From Anaeramoeba flamelloides (lineage: Eukaryota; Metamonada; Anaeramoebidae), in contig JANTQA010000070.1 of NCBI GenBank assembly GCA_027625915.1, positions 14,017,001 through 14,081,000 on the forward strand: a DNA stretch of 64,000 bases. Direction: 5' to 3'. Under the pieces are notes generated by a model. The model saw only the letters and a list, made by a program, of their open reading frames with translations, did not search any database and was not told the DNA's origin. Made by a program: the position numbers and the translations under genes. This document shows positions 33,601-44,100 of this stretch, piece after piece; positions within the stretch are counted from its first letter, which is position 1, and every line of letters starts with the position of its first letter.

Positions 33601-36600
33601 AGATTGATATATTAACGAGTGTTGTATAGAGTCAAAACATTTTTGTATGTCTATAGTAACTACAAAGTATTCTGTATTTTTATTTTTATTTTTTATTTTT
33701 TTAAATTTTCTTAATAAATTTAAAACAGCAATTCTTGTTCCAAAATATTTTTTAAATCCAAATTGTTTTTTTGAAATCAATTCCCAAAAGTTTGATTATT
33801 TTTTCATATTTTTGAAAAGTTCAAATTTTAACAAACACAAGAGCAAATATAAAAGTCATAAAAAATAGAGATTTTTTCGTGAAAAAAAATTGATTCTAGA
33901 TATAAGTGTACATAAACAAATTGACAGCAAAATTAACACTTAACAAAGATTTAACAAAACATCTTTTAAAATCAATTACAACTTTAATACAAAAATCGTA
34001 TCTCATAAGGATCTATTTTATTTAAAAAAATAAAATAAAATTTATGATTTTTTTTTCCTAACAAAATATACCCTTTTGAGAAGCAGTTTTTGAACTACAC
34101 CCGTAATCATTCTTAAAATATTTTTACGAATTCAGTAAACTATTCACAATTTTGTGGGCTCAATTTATTTATGTATACTTATATCTAAAATCAAATTTTT
34201 TTCATGAAAAAATCTCTATTATTTGACTTTTATATTTACTCTTGTGTATTTTGTAATTATTTAAAAAAAAATTATTTGCATTAAGAAGAAAGAATTCTTA
34301 TTGTTTGTAAAGGAAGTTAACTGAAATATACACTTTAAAAATAAAACCACCAAGTTTTGAAATAACTTGCATGAAAAACTATACTTTCCCAAAAAAATTA
34401 CAATAATTATTTTAAACTTGAAAAAAAAAATATAATTTCTTTATTCAACTCAGTTTACTCCAATTTTTTCTCTTGATTGAACAAAGAAATCTAAGAAAAA
34501 AAACCAATCATAAAGTTAAATTAAAAATTTTAACAAAATAATTTTTTAAAAACCTGGGAAATTCAACTTAAAAGAAAAATAAACACTTATTAATTTGATT
34601 ATTTCTAAATTAATAATTAATAACCGAATCTTAATTATTCCAGAGGGATTAGTAATAACCCAATGATTAAAAATATCACCTTTTGATTATTTCTCAAAAT
34701 TTTTTGAATATTTTTAAATAAATAAAATTAATTTGAATTATTTATTAGAATTAAAAGAAAAAAATAAATATCCTCAAAGAACTTATTTTAATAATAAAAG
34801 TTCATTATTTATACTCTGAATATTTGAAAAATAAATTATTTCTTAATCTTTTAAATTCCAAGATATTTAAATAAATTATTAAAAATAAAAAAAATTATCA
34901 ATTTTTTATGGAACTTCAATTATTAAAATTTTGGTTTATTTTGATTGTTTTTTTAAAATAAGATTAAAGTTTTAAAATTATTTGTTTCATATTCAAATCA
35001 CCATTAAATTCTAAACATTTTGACAAACACCTTTTCATGCTTATTTCTTAACAACAAAAAGATTTTAAATTCACACTTATTTTATTTGAAGAATAAAAAC
35101 ATTTCGATTCGAAAAAAAAAAAATTTGCTAATGACTATACCATTAATTACTGACAAATTCAAAAAAAAGTAATAAAATTTTGAATTGGTTTGATTCTTTT
35201 ATTTTCAGAAATAATTTAATGTTTAAAACATGTTATCTTTATTTAAGAGAGAATTATGAAGTTGCTAAATTCATAACTTCTAATTGAAAGAGTGAATAAA
35301 CACAACTACTAGAAGAATTTTAAACTTGAAATAGTTTTTTATTAATAATTGGTAATTTTTTTTTGAATTTTTAAAATAAGATTCAATTTTCAATGTTATT
35401 TGTACATACCCAAACATGCCGAAACGAACTGAAAGGGATATTTCTTTAAAAATCAAAATGTTTTTCAAATTTTTCTTTTTCTTTCTATAATTCAAAAAAT
35501 CCAAAATAGAAAAGATCAATTCTTTTTAATGAAAATTCATTAGTTAAAAAATCATTTATTTTAAAAATGATAACATATTTTTCAACAGTTGAAAATGGAG
35601 TTTGTTTAGAAAGTTTCATTGAACTCTTAGCGTACATTAGTGCTCTATTGACTATGGGGGAAAAAAATAAATAATAATTACTAATCCCATAAAAATAATT
35701 TTTTTCTCGAATTGAACAAATAATTTGAAGAAATCTTGATAAAAATCTGAAATTACAAATTAGGAATCGATTATCCTTTACTAAAAAAAAAAAAAAATTA
35801 ACCTCATTTTTAACCATTACAACCCTCTAGTTGAAACTTTTTTTAAAAAAAAAACAATTAAAATAAATCATTATTTCATTCAATTCAATATTTTATAAAG
35901 ATATTATTATTTTTCTTTTCTTTTTTTTTTTTTTTTTAAAATTTCTCCCTATTTTTTTTAATGATATTTATATTAAATAATATATATATATATTTCATTT
36001 ATAACTATTATTCTTTATAAAAACATTGCTATGGTTTTGATTAATATAAAAATAGATGTGGAAAGCCTTTTTATTAAGAGAAAGAGTGATGTGCTGGGTT
36101 ACTGGTATTCTTTTTGAAATTTTGGAAATTACCTTGGTTCACCAATTACCAAATTTTGGAGAAGTTTGAATTTATTTATTTTTTTTATTCTTAAAATTTT
36201 TGATTAATTTCAATTTCGATTAATTTTTTTTTATTTTTTTTTCATTTTGAAATTAAAAAAAAATAAAAAAACAAGATGAATAACAAATTAAGTTCTTCAA
36301 ATATGAATGCAATTTTTATAAATTAAATCTTTTATTGTAAAATTTTCTTTCATTATTTATACCGATTAAACATTGTTTTTAAACAAATAATTAGTGTTGG
36401 TGGGATCATTTAATTTTAGATTTATTTGGATGTAATTGGCTTGGTATTGAACTTGGAATGTATATTATTAAAAAATTCAAAATTAAGGTAATTAAAACAT
36501 AAAATTTTCAAATAAAAATTCTTTTGAGTGTAATATCTTAAATTTTGTTAATTTTATCTAATAAATTTTTTTAATTTTATCTATATTTTTTTAAAAAAAA

Positions 36601-37376
36601 TTAAATTTGAAATAATTATTTCAATATTAGGAATTCCATTGGTTTGGAAGAGTTAACCCAAAAAAAAAAGTCAAAACAAAATGGTTACCAAAATGTTGGC
36701 AACAATACCAATGGGAACTTTTTGATAATCCTAAAAGATTTGGATGGGTAATGTTTATCGTTTTCTTTATGTCTGTGGTTGATTTGATGGCATTTTATTG
36801 GAAAACTACCTTATATCTTCCTACACAATGTGCAGTTAACGGACTTCGGTAATTATTCTTCTTCTTCTTCTTGTTATTTTAATTATTCTTCTTCTTCTTC
36901 TTGTTATTTTAATAATTCTTCTTCTTAGTTTTTTTGAAAGATGAACATCAAATTTTTAATCTAAATTAACTTTTATCATTGATCCTTTTTGTCTTCGTTC
37001 CCCCTTTCTTCCCTTTCTTCCCTTTCTCCCCTTTTTCCCCTTTCTTCCCTTTCTCCTATCTATCTCCTCTCTTCCCCTTCTCTTTAAAAAAAGATTACTT
37101 ATTTGGTGGATAGTAGGACCATTTGGCCTTAGAGAAGCACATGATTACGCACTTAGTGAAAGCAAGAGTTTAGGAGACGGAACTTTAATTGGAATTGGAA
37201 TGCTATTCTCCGAAATATTACTTGCCTATAAATGCTCTGAAGGTTTATTCACAAATCCAATGCCTAATAATATTAAATATCCTTGGATGGTATTCTTATC
37301 ACTTTGGTTTGGTGGAGCATTAATTTATTTTGCATTTATTTGGAAAAAAAAGAAAACCCAAAAAAAACAAAATTAA
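27643..37376 (+). CDS. Phosphatidylserine synthase (base-exchange, PSS1/PSS2 family)
   Basis: ER membrane enzyme that swaps the head group of phosphatidylcholine or phosphatidylethanolamine for serine. Six coding exons: 27643-27965, 28174-28510, 36056-36163, 36395-36487, 36631-36848 and 37094-37376. They give 453 residues with consistent phases (Arg split at introns 1 and 5, others phase 0). All introns are GT-AG; sizes are 208, 7545, 231, 143 and 245 bases. Family blocks appear in order across the splices: LLRPHPIYWRI, GDCRIYTPELP, VAHFVGW, then CWVTGILFEILE, HQLPNFGE, CWWDHLILDLFGCNWLGI, EFHWFGR and LIWWIVGPFGLREAHDY. The His, Glu, Asn and Asp residues of these blocks correspond to conserved residues of PSS1. 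The N-terminus is Lys/Asn-rich and the C-terminus ends in a Lys-rich tail suggestive of ER retention. The 36056-36163 exon was found only from its protein match and is decisive for the 7.5 kb intron. Confidence 0.93.
28982..30789. mobile_element. 1.8 kb element with terminal inverted repeats, inside PSS intron
   Basis: Left end CCGTTCCAGCCCTACTGTGG, right end in reverse CTGTTCCAGCCCTACCGTG, both followed by AAATTTATAAGAC. It is the largest relative of the 14845-15284 foldback. Inside lie a 150-base hairpin (29445-29590, arms around TATGAGATTGTTCTAGTGAT), an 11-base-arm palindrome CTTGGAAGAAC..GTTCTTCCAAG at 29739-29762, and a minus-strand ORF at 30004-29819. That ORF (61 codons, with a charged segment FHKFLDKRGIKEEIEDSLK) has gene-like composition, but I cannot assign it to a transposase or to a host family. 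Confidence 0.62.
31083..31460. mobile_element. Foldback element (GTTTAAATATGAA family), copy 1
   Basis: Arms of about 110 bases: left ATGTTGTAAAAAATAGAG.. through AAATAAAGAGTTCCATGCAT; right is the reverse complement. Second copy at 39123-39500. Non-coding; the minus ORF at 31224-31012 is a by-product. Confidence 0.78.
31500..32040. repeat. Dispersed repeat shared with 45720-46970
   Basis: Shares AGTTGAGAAAAAATGATCTT, TTGCCGTGCC, AAATAACAAAG and later TAGATCTC.AC..AATAAA blocks in the same order with 45720-46970, which has an extra 800 bases in the middle. Also contains an AAATCACAGA tandem repeat near 31850, seen again at 9185-9215. Identity unknown. Confidence 0.55.
32320..33785 (-). mobile_element. 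LINE (non-LTR retrotransposon), 5'-truncated and decayed, minus strand
   Basis: About 1.47 kb. On the minus strand the order is RT motif A (VVTIDIQKCFDSIQHSL, about 33660-33600), motif B (QGDPLSPILFAFI, about 33520-33480), catalytic YADD (MYADDLILIM, about 33440-33410), a connecting region (33248-32600), and a C-terminal Cys-Cys-His-Cys knuckle starting NCDLCKEK. A stretch of T at 32317-32333 is the poly-A tail seen from the other strand. The flanks carry a direct repeat AAAAGTTTGATTATTTTTT (32301-32319 and from 33786), the target-site duplication. The copy begins inside the RT, just before ELISKKQFGF, as expected for 5' truncation. Stops between motifs A and B and a one-base insertion at the knuckle show it is dead. 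A second copy is at 53011-53923. Confidence 0.9.
33786..35690. repeat. Dispersed 1.1 kb repeat, copy 2, interrupted by insertions
   Basis: Continues from about 32240 across the LINE and matches 24230-25340 in order, ending at GGGGGAAAAAAATAAATAAT. Split by the LINE (32320-33785) and by a foldback (33835-34247). It is longer than copy 1 even after removing these. Minus ORFs at 35280-35817 look like chance frames. Confidence 0.6.
33835..34247. mobile_element. Foldback element, about 410 bases, inside older repeat
   Basis: Left arm ACACAAGAGCAAATATAAAA and reverse of right arm ACACAAGAGTAAATATAAAA. Pairing continues about 80 bases through ATAGAGATTTTTTC and TAGATATAAGT. It interrupts sequence that is continuous in the 24230 repeat near 24315-24330. 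Confidence 0.8.
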
Positions 37377-37764
37377 TCGAATCTTGTTTTATTTTTTTTT
37401 TTATTTAGATGATTAGAAAAATATTTAATCTTTAAACCCAAAAAAAACAAAAAAAAAAATAGTTTGATTTCTCAAATATCTTGAATTTATTTTTTAATAA
37501 TTATTATTTTTAAAATCAAATCTCGACAAATTATTATCGGAGATACTTAGTTTCTCTTTATTTGACTTTATTTTTATTTTTTATTTTCTATATATTACAG
37601 ATAAATTTAAGAATAAATTACAGACTGGTTGTTCTTTTAAAATTATATAAAACCTTTTTTATTTCAAATTTTTTTATATTTTTATTTTTTTTTGTTGAAA
37701 TATTTGTCTCTACTTTGATCTGATTTAAAAAAATAGCAATTGATCATGGTAAATAAACTAAATT

Positions 37765-38273
37765 CCAAAAATTTGGACACAGTTTAAATAGTTGAAAGAA
37801 TAACAATACCACACTTTAAATTTAATTTGGAAATAATTTTGAATTTATAGAAACTATTTCATTTTTTGTCTTTTTTGTTTTCATTTCCTTTTTTCCAGTT
37901 ACGTAATCTGTTTTCGTTAGATCTGGAAATTTTTTTTTTCGATGATTGATAGGAAGGTTAGTGTTGAGTTTGTTAAATTGAAATATCACAGACAATTTGT
38001 TGATGATATCTTAATCATTTGATCGATCAACAATTGTAGTCAAAATTTCAACAAATTTACCAATACATTTTTTGTTCAGCTCGTTTCATTATTTTAGATA
38101 CACACATTTTTATTTTTGAGTTTTATAGTTTTTTCTTTTATTTGGATAATAATGATTACTTATAAAAAAATTAATACTATTTTACTTAAATGTGTTTTTA
38201 TATTACTTTGTAAAAATAGAATTATTTGGGGTTTTTTAGCCTATTTTTGATTTTGGGTGTGTCCAAATATTTG
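37765..38273. mobile_element. TIR element (CCAAAAATTTGGACACA family), copy 1
   Basis: Left end CCAAAAATTTGGACACAG; right end in reverse CAAATATTTGGACACACCC. The termini look like those of Tc1/mariner-type MITEs, but no transposase is present. Internal block TTGATCGATCAACAATTG is shared with the copies at 38659-39538 and 60840-61580. Confidence 0.68.
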
Positions 38274-38658
38274 TAATTGGGTTTATTTAGCAATTTTTAA
38301 CGAAATATTATATAAAATAATTATTTAGTTACAAATTTGCTATTCAATCAGTATAATCATATTTTTTTCACCACCAAAACTTTCTTAGAGAGATTTTTTT
38401 TAATTTTCTTTAATTTAACTCTTTAGATGTTTAAATAATTTTCTTTCGGTTTTTTTTTATGGTTGAAAAGTATTATTTTAAGAGATCTATGATATTTTTT
38501 GATAACCCCTTTAATATTTCGAAAGCAGAAATGTAATTATTACAAAACTATAGCGGTTTCAAGTAAGACAAGTTGAGTTAAATTATCTCCAAAATTTTAA
38601 GAATTATTTAAACTTCTTTTTTACACATTTTACTTGAAATGATCAATTGTAATACCCT

Positions 38659-39538
38659 TCTAAAAATTAGGATACACCCAAAATCAAAAATAGGCAAAAT
38701 AAATCCCGAATTTGTAGAATTGTTCCAAACTTGAGATTAAATCAGGTTTAAGTTACCTTTTTGTAATGTTTTTATAAGTAATCATGTTCTCACAAAAAAA
38801 AATATAAAATGAAAAACATAAAAAATCATATTTCAGTAAAGATAAAACAAGCTGAACCTAAAAATTTTATGGGTAAAGTTGTTGAAATTTTGACTAATAA
38901 CTTTTGATCGATCAAATGATTAGATACCATTCAACTAATAATATGTGATTTTTCTATTTAACAGAATCAATAATAACATTCTATCCGCTATTGTTAAAAA
39001 AAAAATTTCGGGATCTAACGAAGAAGATAAGATGATTGGAAAAGAAAAAATGAAAACTAAACAGAAAAGATAAAAATGAAAAAATAGTAATTGAAATTAA
39101 GATTATATCCAAATTCAATACAACACAAATGTAAAAATGAAATTTTGTCTAAAAATAGAATTTTTACAATTTTTAGAAATAAATAAAGAGTTTCATACAT
39201 TTATCCAAATTTTGATAATAGTAAACGAAATATCCATTTTGATTTTTGAGATTAAAGGGATTTTCAATATAAAATAATTTGGTAAATTACAATACTAAAT
39301 TTTAAAAATGATTTTTATTTAAATTTGAAAAATTGATATTCACCAGAGAATTATTTGATTAAAATTATTATTAGTCTATAAAGATAATCAGAATTATATT
39401 TAAGATTACCAAAATTTAGATCAATGTCTGGAGCTCTTTATTAATTTCTAAAAATTAAAATAACTCTATTTTTAGACAAAATTTCATATTTAAACTCAAG
39501 AAATTGGTATATTGTTATTGTTTCAACCATTTTAAATG
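38659..39538. mobile_element. TIR element (CCAAAAATTTGGACACA family), copy 2, interrupted
   Basis: Runs opposite to copy 1. Starts TCTAAAAATTAGGATACACC and ends near GTTTCAACCATTTTAAATG. The right arm is split by a foldback (39123-39500), because the match to copy 1 stops at 39120 and resumes at about 39505. Non-coding. Confidence 0.66.
39123..39500. mobile_element. Foldback element (GTTTAAATATGAA family), copy 2, nested
   Basis: Same family as 31083-31460. Left ATGAAATTTTGTCTAAAAAT, right in reverse GTTTAAATATGAAATTTTGT. Inserted into the right arm of the 38659-39538 element. Confidence 0.76.
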
Positions 39539-39581
39539 CGTAAAAAATTTTTTAATTTAGTTGAATTTATTTTTTAAATTA

Positions 39582-40058
39582 AAGTAGTGAAAAAAATCCC
39601 GTACAAGATTTTTAATTGTGAGTATTAGCAAAATTATTGTGTATTTTCATTTATTTACAATTAAATTCCTTTTTTTTTAAGAATCGAACTTTTTCAATTA
39701 TAACTCCCCCACTTATTAGAATAATGATTAATGAAATCACACTTGTTCAAAACACCATTCAACCAATCGAAAAACAAGAAGAAAAAATATCATTTTACAA
39801 ACTCTAGTAAACCTCAATAGAACTCGATTGTTTTTCAAAAAAAGTTGATCAGCATATGGCTATCAAACAATTACTTGAGTATTCTAGAGACACCTTACTT
39901 TGATGAACTTTGGGTAGGTTTATTACTAATCTCATAAAAAAATTCATTATTTAAAATAAGGATTTGATTGAAATTAGACAAAAATTTTACAAATACTCAC
40001 AATTAAAAATCTTGTCCGTGATTTTTTTCATGTCCGTGATTTTTTTTCCCTACTATAC
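39582..40058. mobile_element. Inverted-repeat element, about 480 bases
   Basis: Left arm AAAAAAATCCCGTAC..GATTTTTAATTGTGAGTATT; right arm in reverse AAAATCACGGAC..AAGATTTTTAATTGTGAGT. The right arm carries an extra tandem of ATCACGGACA. Non-coding; possibly related in design to the GGGAACCTTA family. Confidence 0.7.
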
Positions 40059-41139
40059 TTACATTGTTATCAAGATCAAATAGACTTGATATAAGTTAAT
40101 TTTTTATGAATTTTTTCAAAAAATTTTTAAAAAAATTAAAAAAAAATCGAAAAGAACTTTAAGATTTTTATCATGTGAATTTGTGTATTGGTGTTAATAA
40201 TTATTTTTAATACTTTATTTATTTCAATCAAAATGAATTTACAAAAAATTAAACTAATTATTATAAAAAATTGTATAAATTTAAACTGAATACACTCAGT
40301 TTGAAACAGCGATATATATTATTTGTTTTAAGGATAAATTTAAATTAAATGGTGACATTACAATTCCTTTTTTAAGGGGATAAAATCATTCACTTTTTTT
40401 GTCTATTTTGTTCAAGTAATATTTTCCCTTTCAAAATACTTATTAAATATTTTTATTACTTAAAATTTTGAAATAATATATTAATTAAGAATTTTTTTAG
40501 AAATCAAAGAATCAATGTAAATTCCTTTTCATCTTCTAAAATAATGCATTCCATATATTTAAATCAATTTAACTCAAAAAACACTAATTATAATTGAACA
40601 CTACAGTAAAAAAAAAAAATAATTTATTGATTAATTACATTTGAATACAAGTATTTTTAATAACCTAATTTTCTTAAAAAAAGAATAAAATACTTTTTTA
40701 AACTTTCAAAAAAAAAAAAAAAAAAATAGATAATTTATTTTCAATTTAATGAAAAATTAAAGTTCTCAAGTTAATAATATACAAACATAATAACAAGTTT
40801 TTATCAAAACAATAGACCGTTCATAGGAAATTCTTTGATTGTTTTATTAAAACACTGGATTATTTGAATCGTTTCTTGAACATTATAAAAAACAATTAAA
40901 TATATGTTAAAAAAAATATGAATTTTTTAATAAAACATTTTTTATTTTTTTTATAAAATTTTTCTCAAATAAGAAATTGTACATTAATAATATAAAAAAT
41001 TAAATTTCTTTCTGGAAAATATTTTTAATTTTTGAATTTTCAAACTTTTTGTTAGTATTATTATTCCATTATATATTTGATGAAACTTGAAAACCAAGAA
41101 AGTTTGATAAAAATCATAATATTATATATTACCATTTGG

Positions 41140-41173
<34 letters not shown>

Positions 41174-41199
41174 GCGGTATTATAAATAAAAAAATAAAA

Positions 41200-44100
41200 C
41201 TAGTTTTTTTGTTTATTATAAATTCTAATTTTTTCTCTGATCATTGGAATAATTGTATTTCCTCTTCCAATAATACCCTGCAAAGTAAAAGTTTGGAAAT
41301 TTTGGTTCTTGTTTAAAGCACCACAGAAATAAACAGTTGTAGTAGATAAAGTAAAATTCCAATAAACAACAACACATAATTGATATTCTGTTGTTTCTTG
41401 GATATAATCTAACATCCTTTTAATTTTTTCTTCTTTTTTTTGAGTATGCACACAAACCTCAATATAAATAGAACTGGCATTAATACCCTCTTCATTGAAG
41501 GTTGTAAATCCATTTTTCGCTAATATTGGAAATTCTAGTGAAAAATCTGTTTCGACTAATATATCTTTTTTTAATTCTTCAAGTGGAATGTTTTCTTCCT
41601 CTATTAATTTCATAATGAATTTTTTTTCTTCTCGACTAATTTTATCACTTAACATTGCAGATGTATCAACAGCACTGGAATAAAGAGTCATTCTTTTATG
41701 ATCCTTTGTAATTTTGAAATCTTTAATTTCTTTCATCATTTTATATAATGTGAGAGAACAGGAAGCTGCTTGTTTTATATATGTATTTTTACATACTTTA
41801 TCCACTTCTGGTGAAATATGATGATCAACAATACCCACAACTATTCGAATTAAAATAATCATAGTAAAAATTAAATTTAAATTAAAGTTAGGAATTTTTA
41901 TATTTAACATATTATTAATATTATGGTTGTTATTTTTTTTTTTATCTATTATCATACTCCCCCTCGAACTATTATCACAATTTTAAGGCACACCCAAAAC
42001 TTTTCAAATTTTCTAACAACTTGAATACTAGAGATATCCAGTTTATTTTCAACAAACCATGAAAATTTAGGATAAGAATAGCAACACATGTTGATATAAA
42101 CTATTTTTCAAACAAAAGTGCACACCTCTCAAATCGTCAATACCATCAAATTTGATTGTTAATAAGATAATTACTAATTGGTGATTTTCATTTTAATTAT
42201 TCATTTTTTCATTTTTTGCTTTTTTTATTTTTGGATATTGAACAGTTGGAAAATGAAAAAGTAAGATAAGAAGAAACCAATTTGGAAACAATCCACCAGT
42301 GTATAAATGGAAACAGTTTAAGTTTGATTTCGAATCAAGATAGAAATAGGAATTAAGAAAGACCATTATTAGATTGATGCATGGAACAAAGAAAAGAGAA
42401 ATAAAGAAAAAACATTCCAACAAAATACCAGATGAATTGCAACTTTATAATGAAAATGAGACTTTAAAGAACAAAAGTTTGACGTGTAAAGAATTATCAA
42501 TAAAATATTGAGAACTTTTTCCCAATTCGCCTTGTTCAAAGGTTTTTATTGGGTTTATAATTTTTTTCATTACAATTTACAAAACGAGATTTCTCATTTC
42601 AAATAAAAGGGTACACCAATTTGTAAAATATTGAATTTTAATTTTTATTGTTTTGTTTTAATGAGTTTTAAAGAACCAGTTGGGTGTTTTTTTATGTTTT
42701 AAAGCGTTTTTTATGTTTTATAGAGTTTATTATATTTTAGAATGATACTATAATTAATTTGATTCATTTATGAATAATTCTTGAATTTTTTTTTTGCCCT
42801 TTTATTTGAAAAAGAGTTTAAATTGGAATGTTTTCGCATTCAAAGATAAAAAAATTCAAAAAATTTAGCATAGTTAAAGTAGGTGAAAGGATAAAAAGAT
42901 CAAACTTTCCTTAAATTTGGAAACAATTTTGATTTTTACAAATTTTTTTATCATTTTTTTGTTTTTTTTTTTTGTTTTCATTTCCTTTTTTTCTTAGTCA
43001 ATTTTGGTAATTTTTCAATTTTGTTTTTTTATTTTTTTTTTATAATCTAGTCAAAGAGTTAATTTTATTTTTTTTTGCTTTCTTCTTTTCTTTTTTATTT
43101 ATTTTTGAAAAGTCAATTTGAAAAAAAGGATGTTTAAAACTCCAAATTAACTTTAAGAAAATTGTGGCTATGTTATTTATTTTAAATTAATAAATTTGTT
43201 ATTAAAAAATCTCTTATTATAAAAAATATATTTCCTAAAGAAATTGAGAATTTTTCATGAGATAAATTTCAATGAAAGATGCCCAAAAATTTTTTTCGGA
43301 AATTTTGAGTTTGTTCAGGTATTTCTTTTATGAATATCAACTCTACTCCAAAGTTAATTATTTCAATTATTTATAAATAATCGCATGTTATTTGATCTCT
43401 CAAAAAAATCGAATTTTTCATTTTTCGTAGGTAACCTTTGAGTGAAATGCTGTTTATGGACTACGATCCCATCATGGACTGCGTTTAATTTTTGTGTTAT
43501 TTTACCTTCTCTTTAAAAAAAGAATTTACATTATGGCGAAATTGTATTAAAAAAATTACTAATTTCAAAGTGAATAACAAACAAAAAAAATAAAATAATT
43601 TTACAAATAGATTTTTGAATGAAAATTTTTTAAAAAAATGACTTTAAGGAATTTTTATTTACAAGGTCAAATTTAAAAATATTTTAAACTTGTAAAAGTA
43701 ACTAAAAACAATATTTAGAACAGCCCAAGAAATTATTTTGTGTTTATTGATTGGGAATAGAAATTATGGAATATTAAAATCAAATTTTGGTAGGATCTAA
43801 GAAATGTGAAAATTGTTTGAATTGTGAAAATTTCCCTTTGTTTTGTAAAAGAAATTCTCAGTGAGCAAATTTAACTGAGATTATGGAACTATTTCAAGGG
43901 TGTTTTTATTAACAATTTCGCCATTTTCACCTGAAAACCTAGCCCTTAATTTCCAATAAAAAAATATCATGGAAAAAATAGTCAAATCCATTTTCACTTT
44001 CCTAGTATTTATTTTTATGATTTTTTGCTTCGCTTTAGAACAAAAACCAAACCCCAAAATTCGATTAATTATTAGAATTAAAACAGAATTCAAAAATCAG

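Larger units (their letters stand above)
28511..36055 (+). other. 7.5 kb second intron of the PSS gene, packed with nested transposons
   Basis: Starts GTAAAA after the codon for Trp of HFVGW and ends AATAG before ATGTGGAAAGCC. Contents: a 1.8 kb TIR element (28982-30789), a foldback (31083-31460), a repeat shared with 45720-46970 (31500-32040), and a 1.1 kb repeat interrupted by a LINE (32320-33785) and a foldback (33835-34247). The 28690-28870 stretch is also repeated near 45080-45270 (shared GAACGTAAAAATGAAA-like block). Nothing in the intron looks like a missing PSS exon. Confidence 0.88.
37377..41199. other. Intergenic between convergent PSS and pyrophosphatase genes
   Basis: Occupied by two copies of a short TIR element in opposite orientation (37765-38273 and 38659-39538), a foldback nested in the second, and a 480-base element at 39582-40058. 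The 40060-41199 part is AT-rich, with a TA run at 41143-41171, and shows no gene. Confidence 0.55.
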
